Positions 1 through 8,536 of a stretch of 11,437 nucleotides of DNA are shown piece after piece. The DNA comes from DATLYH01 sp035575035. Its GTDB lineage: Bacteria; Planctomycetota; Planctomycetia; Gemmatales; Gemmataceae. The position numbers and the translations under genes were made by a program. Below the pieces are notes generated by a model, which made no database searches, was not told the DNA's origin, and saw only the letters and a list, made by a program, of their open reading frames with translations. The stretch lies in contig DATLYH010000386.1 of NCBI GenBank assembly GCA_035575035.1, positions 1 to 11,437 on the forward strand. Direction: 5' to 3'. Each line of letters opens with the position of its first letter. Position 1 is the first letter of the stretch.

Positions 1-352
1 GGCCGCGGCCGTCGATCGGCTCGCCGAGCAGATTGAAGACCCGGCCGAGCGTCTCCTTGCCGACCGGCACCATGACCGGACCGCCGGTGTCAATGACCTC
101 CATGCCGCGGACCAGACCATCGGTCGAGCCGAGGGCAACACAGCGGACACGGTTGCCCCCTAGGTGCTGCTGCACCTCGCCGGTCAGGTGGATCTTCACA
201 CCCTTGTACTCGGCGTCGATCTTGAGAGCGTTATAGATTTCAGGCAGGTGCCCTTCCTCGAATTCGGCATCGAAGGTTGAGCCGATCACCTGGACGATCC
301 GACCGACGTGCCGGCCGTCCACAGAAGCCATACGGTCGGTGGCAGTTGCCAT
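1..352 (-). CDS. atpD: F1 ATP synthase beta subunit, N-terminal part (cut by window edge)
   Basis: The beta subunit carries the catalytic nucleotide sites of F1. Only the first 117 codons are present. The reading frame stays open to position 1, so the Walker A region lies outside. The visible part is the beta-barrel domain: GRIVQVIGSTFDAEF near residues 17-31, then VRCVALGSTDGLVRGMEV, VPVGKETLGRVFNLLGEPIDG at the barrel end, all typical of bacterial AtpD. The ATG at 352 is preceded by GGAG about 8 nt upstream. The gene lies 23 nt downstream of a nucleotidyltransferase-fold gene instead of directly behind atpG, which is unusual. atpC would be expected further left but is not in the window. The identification is secure; only the C-terminal part is unseen. 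Confidence 0.97.
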   Translation of the reverse strand, partial: MATATDRMASVDGRHVGRIVQVIGSTFDAEFEEGHLPEIYNALKIDAEYKGVKIHLTGEVQQHLGGNRVRCVALGSTDGLVRGMEVIDTGGPVMVPVGKETLGRVFNLLGEPIDGRG

Positions 353-375
353 TGGAAAGCTCCGTGATAAGGTTC

Positions 376-936
376 TCACAACTTGATCTGGCGGCCGGCG
401 TCGATGTCATCAACCATCTGCATGATCTCCTCGCCACCGCCCGGATAGACCTTTTCTCCTAGCCGCTTCAGTTTCTCCAAATCGATGTCGTCTCGGTTGT
501 GCTTGATCACATTAACGAAGTCGCCTGCATCGATCAGTTTCTTATCTTGCTCCCGGTTCGGCGAGACCATGGCCGCAAACTTCGACGCCAGCGCCATCTC
601 CAGGTCGGGAATCCGGTGAGTGCCTCCCACCGAAATCGAGTGCCGGAAGACGATCTGATAGACCGGCTGGGTCGGTTTCATCAGGTCGATGACTGGTTTG
701 CCGGTGGTCGGGTCGATGAACCGGGTCACAGCCGGGGTGTCGTTCACCTCCAGGTCGGGGTACGCTTCGGAGAGCGCCCGCACCGATTTGCGAACATCTC
801 TCTTTGTCACCAGCACATCCACGTCCTGAGTGGCTCGCGGCTCGCTCCGGTAACAGTTGAGGCCATATGTTCCCATCAGTACGCAGTTAACACCTGCTTC
901 GTGCAGGGCGGAGATTACGTCCTCCGGTGTAATCAT
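376..936 (-). CDS. Nucleotidyltransferase-fold protein NT1, between atpG and atpD
   Basis: The 186-residue product looks like a minimal nucleotidyltransferase of the polymerase-beta superfamily (AbiEii/MNT/DUF6036-like). The motif RATQDVDVLV at residues 34-43 supplies the two metal-binding aspartates D38 and D40. VIDLMKP supplies a likely third carboxylate, D84. The later segment KFAAMVSPNREQDKKLIDAGDF resembles the conserved Lys/Asp helix of this fold. The substrate is unknown, and no HEPN or AbiEi partner is adjacent. It is a paralogue of NT2 on the other side of atpG. The start is uncertain. I chose the ATG at 936 because domain homology begins there. An in-frame ATG at 1047, 4 nt after the atpG stop, would add 37 residues but has no visible Shine-Dalgarno. 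The gene is less GC-rich than its neighbours (28 of 60 bases at 481-540), which suggests acquisition. Confidence 0.8.
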   Translation of the reverse strand: MITPEDVISALHEAGVNCVLMGTYGLNCYRSEPRATQDVDVLVTKRDVRKSVRALSEAYPDLEVNDTPAVTRFIDPTTGKPVIDLMKPTQPVYQIVFRHSISVGGTHRIPDLEMALASKFAAMVSPNREQDKKLIDAGDFVNVIKHNRDDIDLEKLKRLGEKVYPGGGEEIMQMVDDIDAGRQIKL

Positions 937-1051
937 GGCGGCCCCGCGTTCATACTTGCGACGGAAATAGAGTGTCAACTCGCTGCTGATGTGCAGGGCC
1001 GCGAGGTGACGCCGCACGAGGTCCGTCGTATGGGCCGGTCGGATCATGACA

Positions 1052-1933
1052 TTATTTTAGGGCTTCGGCGCCTCCGATGACCTCCGCGATTTCCTTGGTA
1101 ATCTGCGCCTGGCGGGCGCGGTTGTACTGCCGCGTCAGGGTCTTGATCATCTCGTCGGCGTTCTCAGTGGCGGCTTTCATGGCGACCCGGCGGGCGATCT
1201 GCTCGCTGACCGCCGCGTCCAAAAAGCACTTGAACAGCCGCACCTTGAACGACACCGGCACAATCTCCTCCAGGATGTCGCGGGCATTGGGCAGGAACTC
1301 GTACTCCACCGGCTGTCGCATTGCGGCCGGCTGTCCTTCACGCGGCGCGGCGGCGGCCAGCGGCAAGAGCGTCTCCACCACCGGCACCTGCCGGGCCGCG
1401 TTGAGGAACTTCATGTACGCCACCTCCACCCGATCAAGCTTGCCGGCGACGTAGCCGGCGATGTAGCGGTTGGCCAGGACCTCCACCTCGTCGAAGCGCG
1501 GCCGGTCCTCGAAGTGGGTGTAGGTCGCCTCGGCCGGGATGCCCTGGTAGCGGTAGTAAGTGATGGCCCGCTTGCCGGACAGCTCCAGGTGAAGGGCCGC
1601 CCCTTCCGCGCGAAGCTCGCCGAGGCGGCGGCTGGCCTCGCGGAGGATGGCGGCGTTGTAGCCGCCGCACAGCCCACGGTTGGAACAGATCACCAGCAGC
1701 AGGCTGTCCTCGACCCGCTCGCGCGCCTCCAACAGCGGGTGGGTGACAGTGACGGCACTGGCGCTGAGGTCGGCGGCCAGTTCGGCGATCTTGCGTGTGT
1801 AGGCCTCCGCCTCGACGGCCCGGTCCAGCGCCTTCTTGAACCGAGCCGTGGCGATCAGCTCCATCGTCCGCGTGATCTTGCGGATGTTGCGGATCGCCTT
1901 GCGGCGTTTGACTAAGGCTCGGGTCTTGGCCAT
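1052..1933 (-). CDS. atpG: F1 ATP synthase gamma subunit
   Basis: Gamma is the central rotor shaft of F1 that couples c-ring rotation to catalysis in the alpha/beta ring. The 293-residue product is of normal family length. The N-terminal coiled-coil helix (RRKAIRNIRKITRTMELIATARFKKA, residues about 10-35) and the C-terminal helix (MKAATENADEMIKTLTRQYNRARQAQITKEIAEVIGG) are the two family signatures. The central SNRGLCGGYNAAI segment is also typical. AGGGA lies about 10 nt upstream of the ATG at 1933. The start is 16 nt after the NT2 stop, so it is co-transcribed with NT2. The gene is flanked on both sides by nucleotidyltransferase-fold genes, so the usual atpA-atpG-atpD adjacency is broken twice. 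Local GC is clearly higher than in those flanking genes (39 of 60 bases at 1381-1440). Confidence 0.98.
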   Translation of the reverse strand: MAKTRALVKRRKAIRNIRKITRTMELIATARFKKALDRAVEAEAYTRKIAELAADLSASAVTVTHPLLEARERVEDSLLLVICSNRGLCGGYNAAILREASRRLGELRAEGAALHLELSGKRAITYYRYQGIPAEATYTHFEDRPRFDEVEVLANRYIAGYVAGKLDRVEVAYMKFLNAARQVPVVETLLPLAAAAPREGQPAAMRQPVEYEFLPNARDILEEIVPVSFKVRLFKCFLDAAVSEQIARRVAMKAATENADEMIKTLTRQYNRARQAQITKEIAEVIGGAEALK

Positions 1934-1949
1934 GAGACTCAGTTCCCTA

Positions 1950-2594
1950 CTAGAGGATCAGCGTTTCGCCCGCTCGCACCCGCCGAACAAGCTCGACGAT
2001 TTCTTTGCCCCCCTCCGGGTAGACCAAATTGCCAAGCGCGGCGAGTTTCTCCAGGTCTATGTCCGGGTTGGCTCGGACAATCATGATGAAGTCGTGGGCG
2101 TCGATTAACTTCTTGGCCCCGTCTCGGTTCGGGCTGATCATCGGCGCAAACTTCATGGCGAGGCTCATCTCCAGGGAGGGAATCCGATACTTCAGCTTCC
2201 CCTGTGCAACCGTGTGCGTGTGCTTGAAGGCCGCACGGTACAACTCCCTGGGTTTCATCACGTCGATAGCGACCTCTTGGGTGTCTCGGTCGCGGAGCCT
2301 TGTGACCACTTCCCACTCAACTGCCTCCAGACGCGGGAACTCTTCCAGGAGCAGCCTCACTGCCTTGGCGTGATGCTTGGCGGCAACCACCACGTCAACA
2401 CCCTTGGTGGCCCGTGCCTCGTGCATCCAGCCAAAAGCCGCGTGGGCACCGACCAACACGAAAGAGATTTTGCCTCGGTTCAACACCCGGACGACATCGG
2501 CAGGCAGGATGACATGGGGCATATAATAGCGCGACAGCGCCTCCGATGTCGCCAGGGTCCGCGCATGAACCTCTTGTGCCGGCCAACTCTTCAT
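1950..2594 (-). CDS. Nucleotidyltransferase-fold protein NT2, between DCC gene and atpG
   Basis: The 214-residue product is a paralogue of NT1. About 45 of the last 80 residues are identical by eye, including RIP-LEM-L--KFA, KKLIDA-DF and DIDLEKL. The metal-site motif reads RATKGVDVVV at residues 61-70, so the first aspartate of the usual D-x-D is a glycine (G65). D67 and the later D111 (AIDVMKP) remain. It may be a weak enzyme or a catalytically dead partner of NT1; this is inference. The ATG at 2594 has GGGG about 9 nt upstream. In-frame alternatives are ATG 2636 and ATG 2522; the latter lacks a Shine-Dalgarno but lies closer to where homology with NT1 begins. GC is lower than in the atp genes (34 of 60 bases at 2041-2100). 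The substrate is unknown. Confidence 0.78.
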   Translation of the reverse strand: MKSWPAQEVHARTLATSEALSRYYMPHVILPADVVRVLNRGKISFVLVGAHAAFGWMHEARATKGVDVVVAAKHHAKAVRLLLEEFPRLEAVEWEVVTRLRDRDTQEVAIDVMKPRELYRAAFKHTHTVAQGKLKYRIPSLEMSLAMKFAPMISPNRDGAKKLIDAHDFIMIVRANPDIDLEKLAALGNLVYPEGGKEIVELVRRVRAGETLIL

Positions 2595-2653
2595 GCCACA
2601 CCCCAGAAGGGGCGAATAAACCGCTGCTCCCTGCATTATACCGCCGAACCGGG

Positions 2654-3043
2654 CTACACCTCCCCTGGCGGCGCCGGCTGCTTCAGCGGGCAGCGCTGCT
2701 TCCGGCGGGGGAGGCGCCGCCGCAAGTGGGCGAAGCAGATGTAGCCCAGGCGAAGCAACGGCCGCAGCACCGGATGGTCCGCCAACCGGGCCAGCCACCC
2801 GTAGCCGGGCACCACTTTCCAGAGCTCGATGACGGCATCGATCCCTAGCCGCAGCTGGCCGTCGGCGAGCTTGACGTGCAAGGAGCGGTCCAGGGCGGCC
2901 GGGTCGAGCCCCTCGGCCTGGGCGTCGAACTCCGGGGCGGTGTAATCAATGAAGTCAATCCTCGCGGCGGCGCGGCGGTGGAAGTAGCCCATCTCCCGCG
3001 AGCAGAGGTGGCAGTGGCCGTCGTAGAAGACCTTCAGCTTCAT
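2654..3043 (-). CDS. DCC-family thiol-disulfide oxidoreductase-like protein (DUF393)
   Basis: The 129-residue product begins with FYDGHCHLCSREM at residues 6-18. This is the family-defining YDG-x-C-x-x-C motif with D8, C11 and C14. The middle (residues about 60-75, GQLRLGIDAVIELWKVV) and the hydrophobic stretch LARLADHPVLRPLLRLGYICF also fit the DUF393 family, whose members are about this length and have a thioredoxin-like redox motif. The true physiological substrate is unknown for most of the family. The C-terminal tail is basic and proline-rich. I chose ATG 3043 over an in-frame TTG at 3049. It lies 25 nt downstream of atpA on the same strand, so it is almost certainly co-transcribed. This gene is not part of the standard ATP synthase operon. 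Confidence 0.87.
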   Translation of the reverse strand: MKLKVFYDGHCHLCSREMGYFHRRAAARIDFIDYTAPEFDAQAEGLDPAALDRSLHVKLADGQLRLGIDAVIELWKVVPGYGWLARLADHPVLRPLLRLGYICFAHLRRRLPRRKQRCPLKQPAPPGEV

Positions 3044-3068
3044 CAGCAAGCCCGCCGGACTGCACCCG

Positions 3069-4769
<1,701 letters not shown>

Positions 4770-5509
4770 AACTGCTTCTCTCGATCAGTTGTTTGCGAAG
4801 GGTTTCCAGCCGGGTGCGGACCGAGGCGTCGTAGAGCCAGTCGCCGACCCGCACCACCATGCCGCCGATCAGCTCGGGATCGACCCGGGTTTCGAGCACC
4901 GGCTCTAGGCGGAAGGCCTGGCGCAACTCCTGGGCCAGCCGCTCGCGCTGGTCGTCAGCCAGGGGCACGGCAGAGCGGACCTGGACGCGGATACGCCGGG
5001 CCCGTTCATCGAGCAGGTCGCGGGCGGCCTTGTAGATGCCGCGGAGCAGGTCGAGCCGCTCGTGGTCGTTAAGAACCAGCAGAAAGTTCAAGAACAGTTT
5101 GCTGGCCCGGCCGCCGAAGACCTTGCGGAGTACCTCGGCCTTGGTCCGGCGGCCGATGGCCGGGGCCGCCAGGAACGCCTCGAAGCGGGGATCGGCCGGG
5201 AAAACATCGTGAAGGAGCGAGCCCAACTCCTCGACCACCTCGTTGGCCTGCTCGTCGCTGCCGGCGGCACCGATCAGCGCCTCGGCGTACACCCGGGCGA
5301 TACGCTGGGCGCTGACATCGAGGACCGTCCGGTGGCGGGCAGCCTCGGCGAGCGCCGGCTGGGCCTGTTCGCCGTCCGGGTTCCCACTTGGATTCATGTT
5401 CCTCTGCTCATTATAAAGGGCCGCTTGCGCCGTCCGGCGGCGCGTGCTTCCGGAGACACCTTCGCACCTTGACGGACGCCAGACCCTGCGCCAGGGCGAC
5501 GGCGTCTCC

Positions 5510-6169
5510 TTACCCCCGACCGATTTTCTGGCCATTCTTCGGCGCCGCGTGGCGCAGCTCAGCCAGGGCCTCGTCCACCAGCCGGCGGTGATCCTCCTCG
5601 GAGATGTTCCGTCGGATCGCCTTGGCCGAGATCAGGGTGGCCAACTCGACTGCCCGGTTCCAGATTTCCTGCAGGGCCTGGTCACGGGCCAGCTCGATCT
5701 CGCGCCGCAGCCGCTGGCGGTCGGCCTGGATCTCGGCGGCGGCCTTGGCCCGCATCTCCTCGGCCAGGCGCTGGGCGTCGCGGCGGGCCTCGTCCATCAT
5801 CGCCGGGATCTTGGCGAAGGCCTCTTCCATCTCGCGCTGGAACTGGGCCCGCACCCGCTCCGTTTCCTTGCGGGCCTCCTTGGCCTCCTCGATGGCGCTG
5901 CGGATGGCCTCCTCGCGCTTGTGCAGTCCCTCAAGAATCGGCCCCCAGGCGAACCGCTTCAGGATAAATAGCAAGAGAAGGAAGACCAGCAACGTCCAGA
6001 TGAACAAGTCGATCCGCACCGGGGTAAAGATGTGCGGCTTGGTTTCCCCCTTGGCATGGCCCTCTTCCTTCTCGGCCGAGACCGGACCGGCCGGGGTGAG
6101 GCCGGCTGCCGGTCCGGTCAGTACCACTGCTATCAACACTACAACGATCGTCATCCAGCCGTGTTGCAT
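5510..6169 (-). CDS. atpF: Fo ATP synthase b subunit
   Basis: Subunit b is the membrane-anchored peripheral stalk. The 219-residue product starts with a signal-like hydrophobic stretch (residues about 6-24). A hydrophilic linker rich in Glu, Lys and Gly follows, then a second hydrophobic helix at about 53-71 (RIDLFIWTLLVFLLLLFIL), then KRFAWGPILEGLHKREEAIRSAIEEA, which is the canonical b-subunit sequence after the membrane helix. The rest is a long charged coiled coil. The N-terminal extension with a signal-like segment makes it longer than E. coli b (156 residues). The ATG at 6169 has GAGGTG just upstream, so I preferred it over the GTG at 6175. It lies 42 nt downstream of atpE. Confidence 0.95.
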   Translation of the reverse strand: MQHGWMTIVVVLIAVVLTGPAAGLTPAGPVSAEKEEGHAKGETKPHIFTPVRIDLFIWTLLVFLLLLFILKRFAWGPILEGLHKREEAIRSAIEEAKEARKETERVRAQFQREMEEAFAKIPAMMDEARRDAQRLAEEMRAKAAAEIQADRQRLRREIELARDQALQEIWNRAVELATLISAKAIRRNISEEDHRRLVDEALAELRHAAPKNGQKIGRG

Positions 6170-6211
6170 GTTCACCTCACCCCCGGTACGGGGTCCGCGA
6201 CAGGGGCCGGC

Positions 6212-6529
6212 CTAGAAGGTTGCCTTGCCGTTGACCAGGATGCACACGATCAGACTGAAGAATGTGGCCCCCTCGAGAAGGGCGGCGATAATCAGCATCG
6301 CCGTCTGAATGCGGCCGGCGGCTTCCGGCTGACGGGCCATGCTCTCCAGCGCTGCCGAGCCGATCCGTCCAAAGCCGTAACCGGCGCCGATGATCGTTAA
6401 TGCTGCGCCAAGGCCGGCGCCGACACCCGCACCCGAGAGCGTCGTGCTGCTCGGGGCTTGGGCCAGCACGGGGGCCGCCATCACGAACAAAATCATGATC
6501 GCCACTGCCGCCAGGTTCAACAGTCTCAT
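6212..6529 (-). CDS. atpE: Fo ATP synthase c subunit
   Basis: Subunit c forms the rotating ring that carries the coupling ion. The 105-residue product has an N-terminal hydrophobic segment ending in VLAQA (residues about 6-25) that resembles a cleavable signal peptide. The two-helix hairpin follows: GVGAGLGAALTIIGAGYGFG, then the polar loop ARQPE at 65-69, then AALLEGATFF with the ion-carrying carboxylate E86. The residue after it is Gly, not Ser or Thr, and helix 1 has Tyr where sodium-type rings carry Gln, so the ring is predicted to use protons. The ATG at 6529 is preceded by AGGAG 11 nt away. A GTG at 6541 is in frame but too close to that site. A tandem hairpin array lies upstream. Confidence 0.96.
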   Translation of the reverse strand: MRLLNLAAVAIMILFVMAAPVLAQAPSSTTLSGAGVGAGLGAALTIIGAGYGFGRIGSAALESMARQPEAAGRIQTAMLIIAALLEGATFFSLIVCILVNGKATF

Positions 6530-6580
6530 GGGGTCTTTCACTCCTACCTAATCTTGGTTGGAAGAGGAGTCGCGGTATCG

Positions 6581-6701
6581 ACCGGCCGGCTGACACCGGC
6601 CGCTCGCCCACACCGGCCGGCTGACACCGGCCGCTCGCCCACACCGGCCGGCTGACACCGGCCGCTCGCCCACACCGGCCGGCTGACACCGGCCGCTCGC
6701 C
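6581..6701. repeat. Tandem 31-bp repeat, about four copies, in the atpB-atpE gap
   Basis: Three complete identical copies (6581-6611, 6612-6642, 6643-6673) are followed by a fourth of 28 bp (6674-6701), which ends within the atpB stop codon. Each copy holds the arms CGGCCGG and CCGGCCG with loop TGTCAG on the minus strand, so the mRNA between atpB and atpE would contain a row of four 7-bp all-GC hairpins. The copies are identical as far as I can see, which suggests recent amplification or gene conversion. It could affect mRNA processing or stability, or relative expression of the highly required c subunit. Such a role is inference. Confidence 0.97.
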
Positions 6702-7657
6702 TAATGCTGCGGGTGCAGCGTCATGCCCATGAACAGCGCCGTCAGGAACACGAAGATGTACGACTGCAAAAAGGCGACAAACAACTCCAGCAGGCTCAGG
6801 GCCACCACGCCCAACACGCTGGCGCTGACCACCAGGCCCCAGATCATGGCGCTGGCGCCGACGGCCGTCACGATGAACGCCAAAATCATCGCCAGCACCG
6901 TGTGGCCGGCGAACATGTTGGCGAATAGACGCACCGCCAAGACCGCGCTCTTGATCACCGTCCCCATCAGCTCGATGGCGAAGATCATCGGCTTGAGGAG
7001 GTAGCCCATACCAAACGGGACATCCAGGTGGGGCCACAGAGACTTCACATAGTGACCGAATCCCATTTTGGCAATCGCTGCCCCGTGCATGGCGACAAAG
7101 GCGCACAGGGCCAGCGCTCCGGTTACATAGAGGTTGCCGGTCGGCGAGCCGAAGTTCGGGATCATGCCGAGCAGGTTCGAGAAGAGGATGAACAAAAACA
7201 ACGTCCATAAAAACGGCACGTACTTGTCGGCGTCGTGCTCGCCGATGTTCGGCTTGGCGATGTCGTCGCGGATGAAGGTCAGGATTGCCTCGAAGAAGTT
7301 GTCCCAGGCTCCCCGCGGCGGCTCCCCGCTCTGGATGCGGCGAGCCAGCGGAATGTAGATGGCCGCCGTCAGCCCGGCCGCGATCAACTCCAGGAGCATG
7401 AACTTGCTGATCCCCCGGAAGATGATGACCTGGTCATGGTCCGCGTCGATGTGGGCTGGGCCGATGCGCGGCAAGGGAATGCTGATGTGGCGGACGTGGG
7501 AGATGGCCCACTCGTAGGCGTCGTGCAGCTCATCAAAGGGGCTGAAGTGCGGGGGAGCGGCCCCCTCGGGGGTCGGTTCGATAACGGCGGCCCAGGCGAT
7601 CAGGCCCCCAACCGCCAGCGCGGCCACCAACAGCACCAAAGCGACTCGCGGTTTCAT
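6701..7657 (-). CDS. atpB: Fo ATP synthase a subunit
   Basis: Subunit a contains the half-channels for protons beside the c-ring. The 318-residue product has a signal-like or transmembrane N-terminus (residues about 5-25). It then has several hydrophobic helices, with WTLFLFILFSNLLGMIPNFGSPTGN at about 151-175. The essential arginine is R243 in AVRLFANMFAGH, which matches E. coli R210. The last helix is ELFVAFLQSYIFVFLTALFMGMTL. Length is somewhat greater than E. coli AtpB (271), mainly from the N-terminal part. The ATG at 7657 has AAGGAGA about 13 nt upstream. The 31-bp tandem repeat starts at the stop codon. Confidence 0.97.
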   Translation of the reverse strand: MKPRVALVLLVAALAVGGLIAWAAVIEPTPEGAAPPHFSPFDELHDAYEWAISHVRHISIPLPRIGPAHIDADHDQVIIFRGISKFMLLELIAAGLTAAIYIPLARRIQSGEPPRGAWDNFFEAILTFIRDDIAKPNIGEHDADKYVPFLWTLFLFILFSNLLGMIPNFGSPTGNLYVTGALALCAFVAMHGAAIAKMGFGHYVKSLWPHLDVPFGMGYLLKPMIFAIELMGTVIKSAVLAVRLFANMFAGHTVLAMILAFIVTAVGASAMIWGLVVSASVLGVVALSLLELFVAFLQSYIFVFLTALFMGMTLHPQH

Positions 7658-7680
7658 GATGTAGAGGTTCTCTCCTTGGC

Positions 7681-7714
7681 CCCCTCACCCTCACCCCCTG
7701 AAGGGGTGAGGGGG
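7681..7714. repeat. Palindromic C/G-rich intergenic element, copy 1 (REP-like)
   Basis: The arms CCCCTCACCC (7681-7690) and GGGTGAGGGG (7704-7713) are perfect 10-bp complements around a 13-nt loop. The element lies in the gap between the atpI-like gene and atpB. It shares most of its sequence with the element at 8399-8440. In an operon this could act on mRNA stability. Neither strand shows a run of T after the stem, so it is not a standard intrinsic terminator. Confidence 0.8.
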
Positions 7715-7719
7715 CAGCA

Positions 7720-8133
7720 TCAGGGACTTGCTCCGCCGGCCCTGTCGCCGGAGCGGCCGTCCAGCGCCCGTCGGCCCGTGACGATGAGCACCATCTCCAG
7801 GGTCAGCGTGAGCAGGTAGTAAACCAGCACGGCCAACCAGAAGCCCGGCTGTTGGAAGTACGGCACCGAATAGTACAGGACCAACCCTGCTCCCAGGACG
7901 AAGATCATCCGCACCCCCGTGCCGCCCAGTACCAGGGCAAGCTGCTGCTCGGGCGTGCCATCGGCGACCCGGTCGGCCCAGAGAAGCGTCGCGCCGGTCG
8001 GCACCAGGCAAAGGGCCAGGGCGGCCGCGCTGTAAACCAGGGCGGTCTCGCCCCACAGGGTGTGGGCGGGGTAGGCAGCCAGGACCCAGAAACCGAGCGA
8101 GCCCGCGATCAGAAACCCCAGGCGCTTCTTCAC
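7720..8133 (-). CDS. atpI: AtpI-like integral membrane protein of the ATP synthase operon
   Basis: The 137-residue product is predicted to have four membrane helices at about residues 6-22, 31-53, 65-87 and 96-116, with polar ends. That layout and its place just before atpB match AtpI, the operon-encoded membrane protein linked to c-ring assembly in other bacteria. The sequence is not highly conserved, so identity rests on topology and position. The start is the GTG at 8133, whose GTGA overlaps the TGA of the preceding gene. GGGAAGA lies just upstream, a classical translational coupling. A longer frame from 8256 would encode only arginine- and proline-rich shadow sequence and was not used. 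Confidence 0.72.
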   Translation of the reverse strand: MKKRLGFLIAGSLGFWVLAAYPAHTLWGETALVYSAAALALCLVPTGATLLWADRVADGTPEQQLALVLGGTGVRMIFVLGAGLVLYYSVPYFQQPGFWLAVLVYYLLTLTLEMVLIVTGRRALDGRSGDRAGGASP

Positions 8134-8372
8134 GACTCTTCCCGTTGGGGATTGGGGGGGATGCCCTGGTCGCGCCGGTTGGTGAGGGCGATCAAGTGGG
8201 CCACCCCGCCGATCAGGCCAAAGACCGCTCCGCCAATGGTCGCCCAGGGGCTCCACCCCAGGTAGTGGTCCAGGGCGATCCCGATCCCGACCGGAGCGAC
8301 CATCTCCAGCCCGACCTGCGCCAGGCTGACGTAATAGCCGAACTCCCGTGGATGAAGAGAGTCTTTGGCCAT
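8130..8372 (-). CDS. atpZ: AtpZ-like small membrane protein, first gene of the atp operon
   Basis: The 80-residue product has two hydrophobic helices, about residues 14-36 and 40-66 (VGLEMVAPVGIGIALDHYLG and WATIGGAVFGLIGGVAHLIAL). The LDxxLGxxPWxxxxG pattern in the turn is typical of the AtpZ/ATPase_gene1 family. Its basic, proline-rich tail is short. AtpZ-like proteins sit at the head of many atp operons, and with AtpI have been linked to ion transport or ring assembly. The ATG at 8372 has AGGGAGG about 5-6 nt upstream. It overlaps the next start by 4 bp. Confidence 0.82.
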   Translation of the reverse strand: MAKDSLHPREFGYYVSLAQVGLEMVAPVGIGIALDHYLGWSPWATIGGAVFGLIGGVAHLIALTNRRDQGIPPNPQREES

Positions 8373-8398
8373 GGATGCCTCCCTCTTTCCAGCCGCTG

Positions 8399-8440
8399 CC
8401 CCCTCACCCTACCCCCTCAAGGGGCGAGGAGATGGGGGAG
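8399..8440. repeat. Palindromic C/G-rich intergenic element, copy 2 (REP-like)
   Basis: This contains a CCCCCTCACCCT segment followed by CCCCTCAAGGGG and a G-rich half, an imperfect relative of the element at 7681-7714. It would lie in the atp operon leader, about 30 to 70 nt before the atpZ start. Its partly degenerate 3' arm (GGGGCGAGGAGATGGGGG) pairs less well than copy 1. It may be a genome-dispersed repeat; this is inference. Confidence 0.65.
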
Positions 8441-8536
8441 AGCGGAGGTATTCTCCGGATCGAGGAACCAAAGTCAACTACCTGTTCGTGTAATCTTTCA
8501 CAAAGTCATTCCATCTGATCATATCTTCATGAAACT

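Noticed and set aside
5410..5415. TATAAT on the minus strand upstream of atpH
   Set aside because: The -35 position reads GCCGGA, with only one match to consensus, and the gene is already inside an operon.
6581..6701. CRISPR array
   Set aside because: The repeats are directly adjacent, with no unique spacers, so the block is a plain tandem repeat.
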